A stretch of 64,000 bases of DNA from Cercis canadensis (taxonomy: Eukaryota; Streptophyta; Magnoliopsida; Fabales; Fabaceae), in NCBI GenBank assembly GCA_003255065.1, contig QAOA01006259.1:316504-380503 (forward strand). The letters are read 5' to 3'. Position numbers and translations under genes: made by a program. Below are positions 22,982-34,785 of the stretch, one piece after another. How positions within the stretch are numbered: the stretch's first letter is position 1; every line of letters begins with the position of its first letter. The notes below the pieces were generated by a model. That model saw only the letters and a list, made by a program, of their open reading frames with translations, had not been told where the DNA came from and searched no databases.

Positions 22982-23321
22982 GTTATTGTTAAGACTCACC
23001 AAATCCTCAAATTGCTGGCAGCATGTGTTGACAGTGACACACAGTTGTATGGTTCTTCTCAACTTAGGCCTTTTTATATATGCAAGGAGGGAAGACAAAG
23101 AGACAGGGAAAGAGAGAGACTGAAAGAGTGAAAGAACTTCAACATTTGAAATAAGCGCAAGCATGCAGCTTTTTCTCTCTCCTCTGCAATGGATTTGGTA
23201 TGAACTGCAGCATGCCCAAATCCATTATTGGAATAGGAAAGATCTTCAAGTTGCTTGGAAGACGTGTGGTTGGGTTTCTATTAAGTTCTAGTAAATATTC
23301 TATTAAAGGTGTGATGGGAAC

Positions 23322-24556
23322 CAGGAGTGTAAGTCGAATCGGAAAGAAATTAAACTGAATCGAGGGGGCCGGTTCGGTCTTGGTTTGAGTGAGAAAAAAC
23401 CGATACTAAACTGAACCGAACCCTTAATATATATGTATTTTTTTTATAAATTTGTATACAATACCCATAAAACTATGTCGTTTTCATTGGGGTTAAATAA
23501 CATTTTTTTTTTAAACCTCAACTCATCCCCTCTGCAATCGATCTTCATTTGAACCCTCTCCAATCTCCATCGTTTCACAGTATGCAGAGAAGAAGAGATA
23601 CGGACAGAGAGAAGAAGATATACACACAGCACAAAGAGAATAAGAGAAGAAGAGATACGGACAGAGAGCAAACGAGAAGATAAAAGAAGAAAGAGGAGAA
23701 GAGGGGAGAGGACCGCAGAGAAGAAATTGAAATTAGAGAGAAGAGAGGGAAGCCAGAGAGAAAGAAGGAGACCGAGAGAGCCTCTCACACACCTGACCCA
23801 ATGCAACAAAGCGATATTGCCCCTTTGATCTCGATCTGGTATATGGCTGTTCACACTTGGCTGAAATCTTGATTTATCATTTATCATTTATCATTTTTTT
23901 TTATTCATTGCCATCTATGATAGTGGAAGGACAAATCTTGATTTGAAATTTCGAACTTGAAACAACCAGTGTCAGATAATAGTGAAAGATGAATAGAGTA
24001 TCATTGTGTTGAAAGTTTTGAGCTTCGAGCTTTCTTCTCCTGTTACAATTTTTTGGAATTTTCTCATTTGTTTCAAAAGCATGGTTCTTTACCTGCTGCA
24101 GTTTCTGTAATTAGAATTTGTGTCCTGGTCAAAGACAAAACCGACAACCAAACCACACATCTCTTTCTTTATTCTTTCTTTTTGTATTTATTTTTTCCTT
24201 CCTTTCCTTCAAACTTCAAACGTGATAGACGTAATAGACAGATATTTCAAATCAAAGAAAAAGTAACGTGAGAGAGTAGGAAAGGAGTAGGCTAATAGGT
24301 AGCCATTAATGCATGATAGAAAAGAAAAGTTATTTTTCTTTCTTAAAATATAATATTTTATTTCATTGATGTAAGAGAATGATTTGAAATGAGAACCAAG
24401 AAATTAACTTATACAATTTTTTCTCTCTCTCTTTGGAATCGAACATTTAAGAGGAAAAATTGACAATCCGACTGAACCAAACTGTTTGAGATGACTTAGT
24501 CGGTTGTGATCAATTTAGAGTGTAAATTAGATTAAACCAAACTAATTACACCCCTA
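23322..24556. mobile_element. non-autonomous hAT-like element, copy A
   Basis: Left end CAGGAGTGTAAGTCGAATCGG and right end, reverse-complemented, TAGGGGTGTAATTAG are imperfect inverted repeats followed by AACCG-rich subterminal motifs (GGTTCGGTCTTGG; ACTGAACCGAACCC). The same element with the same ends occurs at 30384-32082. The middle holds a purine-rich (GA) stretch at about 23580-23790. No transposase frame. It lies upstream of gene F1. The target duplication is not clear at this copy. Confidence 0.5.
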
Positions 24557-25812
24557 AAGAACTGAAGAGTTCTCCTGTTAATAAAAGCTTGACACACATA
24601 ACGAGTATAATTTATCATACTTTATAACTATCTTGAAAATCAAATTTGCACCCTTGTACAGATTATTATTACTGTAACTTATATTTTGGTCATGGATATG
24701 GTCATTTTTCAATCTGAACTAAACACCTGAGCTTTTCAGAATTCCACATTGCTACTCAAAATCTGAAGGATGTGTTCAGAAATATCCCCACATGAGGGGT
24801 ATAGAGTTTATTTGCCTTAGATATTGTATATCTCTACCTCCTGAAAACCTTCAGTAGCCATAGGCATTAGAAAAATTCAGTAAAAGCAAAACTGTTTAAC
24901 ATGTTCCATTACAGCAATGCAATTGCGTAGCCTAGAAGACAGGTGAGCAACTCATTTGCTCCAAGACTAGTGCATTTTCCATCACAATTTAGCTACAGAA
25001 AGCTCATGCTTATCTCAATCAAACTGTCCAAAAGTTACCACTTTGAAACTAGAAGGCCGTCATACTAACTCCAACATCTGAACCCTTATTGCCAAGATCT
25101 AAGCATAAAAGAGATTCAATATCTACAATTACAGTTGCAGTTATTTCTACAGACCTATTGAACATCTTCACTGACCATTGGCATCAGAAAGTTCTATCGT
25201 GGCAAATTTGGAACACTTTGGAAATGTGAGTACCTACTCCTTTACTTTCTCTATGTTGATGTCTGAGTAGCGCAGCCAAAAAGCTGCGGATATACTCATC
25301 CGCTCATTTGCCACCACAAATTTTGCTAGAGAAAGCTCATGATCATGCACATTAAACCCCCCAAACTGAAAAACTTTCAGGCTTGACAGAAAGCAACAAG
25401 GCACCAATGCCGAACTGAAGAGATCTTTGTCGAATTTAGATACTCCCTGAAAATATTTTGTCTATGATGAGTCATCCATTAATAGTACCTCTAACAAACA
25501 TATAAACAAGGACTTTAAACTTAGATGAAGTAAAGCAAGAATCTATATACTTACATGAAGTAAAACAAGAATTTCAAGAATTGGTGACTTGTGGAGAAAG
25601 TCTAGCAGGAGTTCACCAGTAACTTCGTTTAGTTGCAGATAAGTCCATCTTCCAAATACAGGTAGATTCACAAAAATGTCTTTAGCATGCATAAGAACCT
25701 GTATCACAAGGAAAAACTTCTTCATATCTGATACTTAGAACATATTTTTCTTTTCCTTTTTGGATGCAGAATAACTACTGCCCAGAAAGTGCTCTATCAA
25801 TGTTACTCGATG
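24480..25812. repeat. recent segmental duplicate, copy A (pair with 32006-33338)
   Basis: Positions here match those about 7526 bp to the right almost base for base, for example the FBD exon 25234-25446 against 32760-32972. Only scattered differences are seen, about four in the 144-nt middle exon. Similarity stops abruptly at about 25812, inside what would be exon 1 of F4. Confidence 0.85.
24870..25090 (-). pseudogene. FBD exon remnant (copy A)
   Basis: Read on the minus strand, this has a decayed third exon of the F-box family: LVTFGQFD-like, then DKHELSVAKL, a WKMH/ALVLEQ-like stretch and LRNCIAVMEHV, interrupted by stops. No exon 1 or 2 belongs to it, so it is an orphan exon downstream of locus F2. 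A near-identical copy lies at 32396-32616. Confidence 0.6.
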
Positions 25813-26652
25813 CCATGAAAGATAGCTTTAGAAGCTGATGATGGGTCTAATAGAACAATGTCTTTCAAAAGATCACCACCACCTTTAACTTTAAAAGAGA
25901 ACGTTTTGAGATACAGAGTGCAAATCTTGATGGCAAGAGCACTTGACATTGACATAGAGCTACCTATATCTGCTACTGAAGACATCAACATCTCAAGTAG
26001 AGGCACTTGTAAACACATATTCCGCATTAACCATTTACAACGTTTGGCTCTGAACACTTTGAGAACTGGGAAGCTAAGAGTCAGCTCGATCTTTCGGATG
26101 AGTTGAGGAATCAATCATCAACATAATCCTAGACAAACTATGGAATTTAAGGTTTGGAAGACAAACAGAAGCAGGGATTCTAAGAGTACACTCTGGCAGC
26201 TTAAGCTTCAATTCTACTAGAGACTGGCACTGAAAAAGGGAACGAGAGGAGATGATGGTTTTCCCAATATAATCAATGTGAAGTTTTTGTACTCGCCTAT
26301 TTAAAACAGCCGAGATCATACATTAACATAACATTGGTAACTATCGTAACAAGCTGAAGCAACGAGAGTGAAACGTTGGAGAGTTGAATTAGTAAGGTGA
26401 AGGAGTACTCTGTTCACAAAACTAACCAAGTGTCATTTTTTTCTCTTCTTTGGAGAAAAAAGCACACTATCATCAAAGTGTAGGTTGGTGATGAATGTCC
26501 ACATGTAAATCCATTTTTTGGATAGCACACTTGTACGCACTGCATCTTTGGTTGGGAGAAAAGAGAGAATGCGATCAATAAGGCATTCAGGGAGATTGCT
26601 GATTCTGTCTTTTAAATTCATTCACCCTTTGCATCTTCTTACATGTAGCCAT
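25234..26652 (-). pseudogene. chimeric F-box/LRR/FBD pseudogene, F2
   Basis: Exon 3 (25234-25446) and exon 2 (25555-25698) are nearly identical to those of F4. The exon-1 part (25812-26652) is instead of the F1/F3 type (NLPECLIDRILSFLPTKDAV, then TSVLSKKWIYMWTF; later SSMSMSSALAIKICTL). The switch falls at about 25812, where sequence of F4 intron 1 joins the middle of an F1-type exon 1. The last part of exon 1 and its splice donor are lost. The exon-1 part also has a frameshift just after the start (26652), one near 26430 after PKKRKK and another near 26090. Exon 3 shares with F4 a TAG at 25234-25236 about 20 codons before the family's usual end. It cannot encode a normal protein. Confidence 0.85.
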
Positions 26653-26659
26653 CTTAAAG

Positions 26660-27250
26660 ACTCACCCAAATCCTCAAAAAGCTCAAATTTTGAGATAGTT
26701 AAAGAGCTTTCAATATTTGGAACTTCAACTAGCACAATAAAAAAAAATCAACCACACATAAAAGCACATAGAAATTTCAGTTCCATGGAAAAGCAACAGA
26801 AAATTTCCAACAAGATATAATATTTCTCACAATCTCTCACAAACTCAATCCTCAAGAATTTAGAAATTACTACTATACCTCTCTATCTTCTTCCTTGCGG
26901 CGGCGGAATTCTCTAACCCCACGCACAAGGCTGCCAATGGCTCAACACAGAATCCCCTCTAACATATAAATTTCTCTTCCTTTTATTACCTTACACAAAG
27001 GCGGTGGCTAAGAGGCCCTCAAAGTTACGTGCGTAAGGCACTTATTAACCCTTTCTCTTCTTTTTTATTTTTTGCCAAAACATAAATTTTAGAGAAAAAG
27101 AATATAGAATGCTTAAACTTATTTTCAAGTTGATTCCTTGCATTGTGAATTAATCAAGAGTTTATTATTTTTAGATGTTTGAGTTTGGAGAAAAAGTCAA
27201 TTTTAAACATAGGGAATTGGTGTCTTTTCTATGTATCAAAATACTAAAAT
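26660..27250. other. intergenic, upstream of F2
   Basis: No gene recognised. A donor-like GGGTGAGTC, read on the minus strand at about 26660-26668, matches the 5'UTR splice site seen in sister genes. The remainder is AT-rich. Confidence 0.4.
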
Positions 27251-27253
27251 ATT

Positions 27254-27382
27254 TTTTTAGTGTTATATGATTAATCTATTAATATATATAATTATTCTTT
27301 AATGTTATATAATTATTCTATTTATATATATAATTATTTTTTAATATTATATAATTATTTTATTTATATACATTATTATCTG
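27254..27382. repeat. three-copy AT-rich minisatellite (~43 bp unit)
   Basis: Three consecutive imperfect units carry the core GTTATATAATTATTCTATT followed by TATATATAATTATT. The units differ by a few substitutions each. Non-coding. Confidence 0.6.
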
Positions 27383-27544
27383 TTACAAATATTTTTCTCA
27401 ACTTTAATATTATCCCTTACCTCCTCACCGTTTGGGCCCTTCTAGCACAAAGTGTTATCACCCATTAAAAAAAAAGTATTATATTGTGAGTCGTGGGAAT
27501 TGGAGAACTCTTTATCTTTTTCTTCTTTAAGGGAAGGATAATTC

Positions 27545-27905
27545 TCTGGTTAATAAAAGCTTAAGATACACAACAACTTTTGGTTCTCTTTTTATCACAC
27601 TTTATTACTAATTTTGAGAACGAATTTAAACCATTGTATAGGCTGTTATTAAAGTGTAATTCCTGTTTTCGTCCTTTCAGGGACATAAATATAAGTTTAC
27701 TCTTTATAAATTTAAACTGAACATTTGAAGCTTTTCACAATTCCACATCGCTACTAAAAATTAATCTTATGTTCAGAAACATCCCAACATGAAGGGCAAA
27801 CCGTTTTGTTTGCACTAGATGTTGTATCATCTCTGCCTCCAGAAAAACCTTCAGTAGCCATAGGCATTAGAAAAATTCTATAAAAGCAAAACCACAACAC
27901 TTCTT
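27545..27905. repeat. third copy of an F-box gene 3' flank
   Basis: This aligns with 24570-24900 and 32100-32430: shared TTAATAAAAGCTT, TTCCACAT(T/C)GCTACT, and AACCTTCAGTAGCCATAGGC followed by ATTAGAAAAATTC. It lies beside the 3' end of F3 with no matching exons, so it marks an old breakpoint of the cluster's duplications. Confidence 0.6.
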
Positions 27906-28353
27906 AAAGAAAGTATAGCTGATGTCAATACAGTTATTAACTATAACCAATTGCAAATTGTCATATAATACTTTGAGTATTTGTTTGACAGTTGTTGATT
28001 AATCCATAAAAGGTTTGATAGCTAGACTATTGGATTCAATCGTTTGTAGATGAGCTTATAAGTGAGTGATATTAAAGTTGTCGTAAAGGTTTATCAATTT
28101 ATTATTTGAATCGAGAATCGTAACAAAAAATAAAAAAATCTATTAAGATTGGAATAAAGTGTGTTAACCCAAGTAATTGCTTATTTGTTATATCTAAGAA
28201 GGCAAGTGTTTCTCTTACCAGTGACAAAGGAATTCAATCTGCAGTAACAGTAATGTTAAAAGTCACAAAAACACCCACACTGTTCTCTTGACATTGCCAC
28301 TACAAAATTAATCCTATGTTGAGAAACATCCCAAATGTGGCTCTTGAAAAGAT

Positions 28354-30057
28354 TCAGTAATCCTCTAGAATGGAAAATTCAATAAAAGCAAAGCTTGAAC
28401 ACTTCTGAAATGATAATAGCTGCTCTTTAACTTCTTCCATTGCTATATTCGAATAGCGCAGTGGGAAGACACTCATCAGCTTCAAGACTGCACCATTTTC
28501 CATCAGAAATTTAGCTAGACAAATCTCATGCTCAGCTCCACGAAGTTGTTCAAATTTTACCATTTGGAGGCTAGATAGAAGACAAAGAGGTACAGTTGCA
28601 AAATTCAAGAGCTCTTTGTCAAATTCTGGCAACGCCTGAAAATGGTTTTGTTAATCATATCAATCATCAACCATTAACAATGTTTATAACGAGTTCTAGA
28701 AAGGAAGCATAGCGATTTGCAACCAAAAAGTAATAAAAGAATTACTTTGTTTAAAACAAGAGTCTTGAGAGCTGGTGACTTGTGGAGTAATCCCAACAAA
28801 ATCTTCCCAGCAATTGAGCCTATCTCCAGATAGCGCAACATTCTGAAATTAGGCAAATTAGCAAAAGCGTCCTCTGCCTCGTTATGAATCTGAATGACAA
28901 AGAAAAACTAGTGTTAGATATAAAAAAAAAAGTTATTCTTGAGCTTTCTTCGCAAAGCTTTAAGCTTTTGAGATAGTTGGTTTCTTAACACGTCAATCCC
29001 TAGCCCCAAGTTAGATTAAATTTCAACACAAGGTCAATGTGGGTTTATGCTCTGTCCATGTTTGAAGCCCACGCTTTAGCACAAAATCTAAAACAGATGT
29101 TAAGGGAAAGAAGCATACCTGAATGTCCCCAAGTTTGAGATGTTGCATTTGATTGAATTGTTTGAGAAGCAGACATGCTCGAAAACTCAATGTAGGATAT
29201 GCTCCAACATTGAAGCAAGTTCTAGTGACTTCAACGGTAGCATCAGAAGCTGATGATGGGTCTAATAGAACAATGTCTTCCGCTAGATCATTACCTTGAA
29301 AAGTGAACTTTTTGAGACGCAAAGTGCAAATCTTGATGGCACAAGTACTTGACATAGAGCTATCTGCTGCTGAAAACATCAACATCTCAAGTAGAGGCAA
29401 TCGTAAACACACATTCTGCATTGACCATTTGCAACGTTCGGCTGTAAACACTTTGAGAACTGGGAAGCTAAGAATCAGCTCTTTCGGATGAGTTGAGGAA
29501 TCAGTATCACTCATCAACGTAATACTAGATAAACTAAGGAATTTGAGGTTTGGAAGAGAAACGGAAGCAGGGATTTTAAGAGTACACTTTGGCAGCTTAA
29601 GCTTCAATTCTATTAGAGACTTGCATTCAAAAAGGGAATGAGAAGAGAGCATGATTTTCCCACTATAATCTATATGAAGTTTTTGGATTTTCCGCTTTAA
29701 AACAGCAGAGATCCATGTATTAACAAAACATGAACAATAATCGTAAGAAGATGAGGCAATAAGAGAGAAGCTTTGGAGAGTTGAGTTAGTAAGGTGAAGG
29801 AGGACTCTGTTCACAAAACTAACAAAGTATTCTTTCTTTGTCTTCTTTTGATGATAGAGCACACTATCATCTAAGTGTAGATTGGTGATGAATGTCCACA
29901 TGTAAATCCATTTTTTTGATAACACACTGGTAAGGACTGCATCTTTAGTTGGAAGGAAAGAGAGGATGTGACCTAGAATGCTTTCAGGGAGATTGCTGAT
30001 TATGTCTTTACCTTCACTGACCTTTTGCTTCTTCTCACATGGACCAGATTGTGCCAT
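28354..30057 (-). CDS. F-box/LRR/FBD protein, F3 (intact)
   Basis: Three exons, complement(28354..28635, 28746..28889, 29119..30057), encode 454 residues with phase-0 junctions (donors GTATGC and GTAATT). The F-box is at residues about 18-60 (DIISNLPESILGHILSFLPT), followed by LRR-like segments (LFECKSLIELKLKLP, SLPNLKFLSLSSITL, ILSFPVLKVFTAERCKW). Exon 3 ends in the FBD module (QMVKFEQLRGAEHEICLAKF and QLLSFQKCSSFAFIEF). It is predicted to act as a substrate adaptor of an SCF ubiquitin ligase. It is the closest paralogue of F1: exon 1 differs from F1 by only a few percent over its 5' two-thirds, but the end of exon 1 and exon 3 have diverged much more, suggesting gene conversion. The exon-1 frame is open upstream of 30057; the start follows the family. 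Confidence 0.9.
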
Positions 30058-30383
30058 GTTATTGTTAAGACTCACCAAATCCTCAAATTGCTGGCAGCAA
30101 GTGTTGACAGTGACACACAGTTGTATGGTTTTTCTCAACTTAGGCCTTTTTATATGCAAGGAGGGAAGACAAAGAGACCGAAAGAATGAAAGAACTTTAA
30201 CATTTGAAATAAGCGCCAGCATGCAGTTTTTTTCTCTCTCCTCTGCAATGGATTTGGTATGAACTGCAGCATGCCCAAATCCATTATTGGGAATAGGAAG
30301 GATCTTCAAGTGGCTTGGAAGACGCGTGGCTGGGTTTCTATTAAGTTCTAGTAAATATTCTATTGAAGGTGCGATGAGAACTG

Positions 30384-32082
30384 AGTGTAAGTCGAATCGG
30401 AAAGAAATTAAACTGAATCGAGGGGGTCGGTTCGGTCTTGGTTTGAATGAGAAAAAACCAATACTAAACTGAACCGAACCCTTATGTATTTTTTTTTTTA
30501 TAAATTTTTATACAATACCCACAAAACTATGTCTTTTTAATTGGGGTTTTAAATAACATTTTTTTTACTCTCATCCCTATGCAACAATGTTTTAAAAATC
30601 GAACCAGGGAGCGAATCGTTTTGACAAAAAATATTAGTTGGACCGGTTAGATTGTGCAGTCATATCGGTTGAATCGAAGTTTTTTCTAAACTTAAAGATT
30701 AACAAAAAATAGAACATAGAAAATGAATCACAAATCATTAAACTTAATTCATAAGTGAAAATCTCAAATTTAAAGATTCAAATAATTAAAAATCAAAAGA
30801 TATAAAAACTTAATATATATACATCTAATTTAAAATTGTGACCTATAACAAAATTAGATTGTTTCAATAGCCAACATTTTTTACAAGTTCACATACTTTT
30901 AACATAATTAAGTTCACAATTTTTAAAATAAAAAAATAGATAATCAAAACATATAAAGCATGTATATTGTGTGATTATGTGTTATAATTTTTATATATTT
31001 AAATATTTAATATTAAATAAATGTATTAAATAGTTAATAAATAATTTTTGTGCAACAATAAATACAAGTCTTGAGTTGTCTTAATGATTTGGATGGGAAA
31101 AAAATTAATTTCTTAACTATTGTATTAATAAATATATTTATATGTGATAATATACTCAAAAGTTGATATGTCCCAACGGTTAAAAATGTCATATTTAAAG
31201 CAGAGGAGAGGGGAAGTCGCCCGGTCTGGTCCGATTTTTAAAACACTGCTTGGGAAACTAAAGAGAAAGAAGGAGACATCTCCACTCTGGTATATGGCTA
31301 TCCACACTTTGCTGAAATTTTGATTTATCATTTATCATTTTTTTTTTATTCATTGTCATCTATGGGAGTGGAAGGACAAATCTTGATTTGAAATTTCGAC
31401 CTTGAAACAATCAGTGTTAGATAATAGTGAAAGATGAATAGAGTACCATTGTGTTGAAAGTTTTGAGCTTCAATAGCTTTCTTCTCCTGTTACAATTTTT
31501 TGGAATTTTCTCATTTGTTTCAAAAGCATGGTGCTTTACTTGCTGTGGTTTCTGTATTTGAAATTTATGTCCTGGTCAAAGGCAAAACCGACCAAATGGA
31601 GTGTGCTACAATTTCCAAACTACACCTCTTTTTCTTTATTCTTTTTTTTTTTTTTTTGTATTTATTTTTTCCTACATCTCCTTCAAAGTTCAAATGTAAT
31701 AGACGTAGTAGACATAAATTTGAAATCAAAGAAAAAGTAACATGAGAGAGAAGGAAAGGGGTAGGCTAATTGCCATTTGTAATAGGTAGCCATTAATGCA
31801 TGATAGAAAAGAAAAGTTGTTTTTCTTCTTAAAGTATAATATTTTATTTCATTGATGTAAGAGAATGATTTGAAATGAAGATCAAGAAACTAACTTAATA
31901 CAGTTTTTTTTCCTCTCTTTGGAATCGAACATTTAAGGGAAAAAATTGACAATCTGACCAAAACGAACCGAGATGACTTAGTCAATTCAGTGATCAATTT
32001 AGAATATAAATCAGATGACTTAGTCGGTTTGGTAATCAATTTAGAGTGTAAATCAGATTAAACCAGACCAATTACACCCCTA
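30384..32082. mobile_element. non-autonomous hAT-like element, copy B, carrying a nested insertion
   Basis: The ends match copy A (23322-24556): GTGTAAGTCGAATCGG at the left, ACCAATTACACCCCTA at the right. The repeat AGAACTG flanks it (30377-30383 and 32084-32090), with one more matching position possible, as expected for an 8-bp hAT target duplication. A second transposon (30585-31248) is inserted in it. Non-coding. Confidence 0.55.
30585..31248. mobile_element. nested hAT-like MITE
   Basis: Terminal inverted repeats are CAATGTTTTAAAAATCGAAC at the left and CAGTGTTTTAAAAATCGGAC from the reverse-complemented right end, 18 of 20 matching. The element is absent at the equivalent place in copy A (near 23540). 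Flanking octamers CTATGCAA and CTTGGGAA agree at only 5 of 8 positions. The 664-bp AT-rich interior has no coding frame. Confidence 0.65.
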
Positions 32083-33338
32083 AAGAACTGAAGAGTTCTC
32101 TAGTTAATAAAAGCTTGACACACATAACGAGTATAATTTATCATACTTTATAATTATCTTGAAGATCAAACTTGCACCCTTGTACAGATTATTATTACTG
32201 TAACTTCTATTTTGGTCACTTATATGGTCATTTTTCAATCTGAACTAAACACCTGAGCTTTTCAGAATTCCACATTGCTACTCAAAATCTGAAGGATGTG
32301 TTCAGAAATATCCCCACATGAGGGGTATAGAGTTTATTTGCCTTAGATATTGTATATCTCTACCTCCTGAAAACCTTCAGTAGCCATAGGCATTAGAAAA
32401 ATTCAGTAAAAGCAAAACTGTTTAACATGTTCCATTACAGCAATGCAATTGCGTAGCCTAGAAGACAGGTGAGCAACTCATTTGCTCCAAGACTAGTGCA
32501 TTTTCCATCACAATTTAGCTACAGAAAGCTCATGCTTATCTCAATCAAACTGTCCAAAAGTTACCACTTTGAAACTAGAAGGCCGTCATACTAACTCCAA
32601 CATCTGAACCCTTATTGCCAAGATCTAAGCATAAAAGAGATTCAATATCTACAATTACAGTTGCAGTTATTTCTACAGACCTATTGAACATCTTCACTGA
32701 CCATTGGCATCAGAAAGTTCTATCGTGGCAAATTTGGAACACTTTGGAAATGTGAGTACCTACTCCTTTACTTTCTCTATGTTGATGTCTGAGTAGCGCA
32801 GCCAAAAAGCTGCGGATATACTCATCCGCTCATTTGCCACCACAAATTTTGCTAGAGAAAGCTCATGATCATGCACATTAAACCCCCCAAACTGAAAAAC
32901 TTTCAGGCTTGACAGAAAGCAACAAGGCACCAATGCCGAACTGAAGAGATCTTTGTCGAATTTAGATACTCCCTGAAAATATTTTGTCTATGATGAGTCA
33001 TCCATTAATAGTACCTCTAACAAACATATAAACAAGGACTTTAAACTTACATGAAGTAAAGCAAGAATCTATATACTTACATGAAGTAAAACAAGAGTTT
33101 CAAGAATTGGTGACTTGTGGAGAAAGTCTAGCAGGACTTCACCAGTAACTTCGTTTAGTTGCAGATAAGTCAATCTTCCAAATACAGGTAGATTCGCAAA
33201 AATGTCTTTAGCATGCATAAGAACCTGTATTACAAGGAAAAACTTCTTCATATCTGATACTTAGAACATATTTTTCTTTTCCTTTTTGGATGCAGAATAA
33301 CTACTGCCCAGAAAGTGCTCTATCAATGTTACTCGATA
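32006..33338. repeat. recent segmental duplicate, copy B (pair with 24480-25812)
   Basis: This is near-identical to 24480-25812 at an offset of about 7526 bp. It includes the orphan FBD exon, the third and second exons of F4 and part of F4 intron 1. Confidence 0.85.
32396..32616 (-). pseudogene. FBD exon remnant (copy B)
   Basis: This is the same degenerate third-exon remnant as at 24870-25090: DKHELSVAKL and LRNCIAVMEHV, with stops between. It duplicated together with the neighbouring F4 exons. Confidence 0.6.
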
Positions 33339-34313
33339 CCATGAAAGGAAGCATACCTTGTAAAACCACAATTTCAGATGTTCCACTTCATGGATTTGTC
33401 TGAGAAGTGTATGCGCTCGAAGAACCATTTCTTGCACTCTGTCCTCTTTGTCTTCATCGACAACAATTACAACAGAAGCATCACGAATTGATGATGGATT
33501 TAGTAAAATGATGTCTTGTTCTAAATCACCCTCATAAGAGAATTTTATTAGATGAGGAGCATAAATCTTGATGGCAGATTTACGTGACTCACTGGATAGC
33601 GAGCTCCAGAATGCTATGGAAAAGCTTTCAAGTATAGGTGCTACTATACTAACATTCTGCATAGTAGACCATTCACACCCTCTAGCTTCAAACACTTTGA
33701 GAAGTGGGAAGCTAAGAATTAGATCTTCTGAATGAGTAGAGGAATCACTCACCAGCGTAATTCCAGAAATGCTAAGGTGTTGGAGGTTTGGGAGACAAGC
33801 AGAGATGGGAACACTAAGAGTACCTCTCATTTGAAGCACCAATTTTACCAAAGAGGTGCAGTTAAAAAGGGCATGGGAGGAGAGGTTGACTTTATCACCA
33901 TACTGAATATGAAGTTTTTGGACTCCCCTTCCTAAAATAGAAGAAATCCATTCACTAACCTGAGATGGATCATAATGGTAACGCGACAAACAGAGAGAAA
34001 AACTTTGAATACTTGAATTAGCCTGGTGAAGTAGTACTGTATTCACGAAGTTCACAAACTGTTCTTTTTTCATCCTCTTCCCTGAACAAAATAAACTATC
34101 ATCAAACTGTAGACCAGTAATGGATGTCCAAGCACAAATCCACCTTTTTGATAATATGCTAGTTCGGACTGCATCAAGAGTTGGAAGGAAAGACAGGATG
34201 TAACCAAGAATACTTTCATGTAAATTGCTGAGTATGTCTTTGTCATCAAGCATAATTTGCCCCATCAAAAACTTCTCTCTTATAGCATTCTGAGCCACAA
34301 CACATGAATCCAT
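32760..34313 (-). CDS. F-box/LRR/FBD protein, F4 (open, C-terminally shortened)
   Basis: Three exons, complement(32760..32972, 33081..33224, 33357..34313), encode 437 residues; donors GTATGC and GTAAGT, all phase 0. The F-box region reads DILSNLHESILGYILSFLPT then SILSKRWICAWTS, so the usual LP of the F-box start is LH. LRR-like segments follow (FNCTSLVKLVLQM, LPNLQHLSISGITLV, LSFPLLKVFEARGCEW). Exon 3 has the FBD core (LSSLKVFQFG, HELSLAKFVVANERM) but stops at TAG 32760-32762. Beyond it the frame continues VLTFPKCSKFATIELSDANGQ, the family's usual end, so about 20 residues are lost. The start at 34313 (MDSCVV) follows the F5 pattern; a Met at 34358 is also in frame. A 5'UTR exon probably lies near 35340-35450, with donor GTGAGT at about 35335. 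Probably still functional, but uncertain. Confidence 0.8.
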
Positions 34314-34785
34314 GACTACAGCAAGTACCTGATACATGATTTGAGTGTCAAGTTTCATCTATCATATTAATATCAATAACTAAAAAGAGTAAAGAAAACC
34401 TAATACACGATATCATAACCTGAAATCATCAAACATTCAGTTGGGAGACTAAAAAACCATATACAACTGATCAATAAGAAGTAAAATTCATCCAAGGTCC
34501 CAAATGCTGGAATCCATGAACTATATGCTTGACAGAGCTTTATGGATTCTCAATTGAGGCTTTATATCTGCAGATAGGGGGGTTGAAAGAATTTCTGCTT
34601 AGGCTGTATGGAATTAGTGATAGAGGGCCTTTTCTCTGCTATCCAGTGGGTTCAATTGACATCTAATATACTCAAAATTGATGTCTTTTCCACTTTGGAC
34701 ATCAAATAGTGCCTCAAATGACTTGAAAATCGTATGGATAGAAATTTAGGATTTAATCTGACAAGTTTAGTAAATAGTTAGAAGA

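Noticed and set aside
23444-23887. 147-codon minus-strand frame rich in Leu and Ser
   Set aside because: It translates a GA/CT-rich simple tract inside the hAT-like element; the composition explains the open frame.
21641-30262. Plus-strand open frames opposite F1, F2 and F3
   Set aside because: They are antisense shadows of the F-box exons: they follow the paralogues' conservation and carry no domain of their own.
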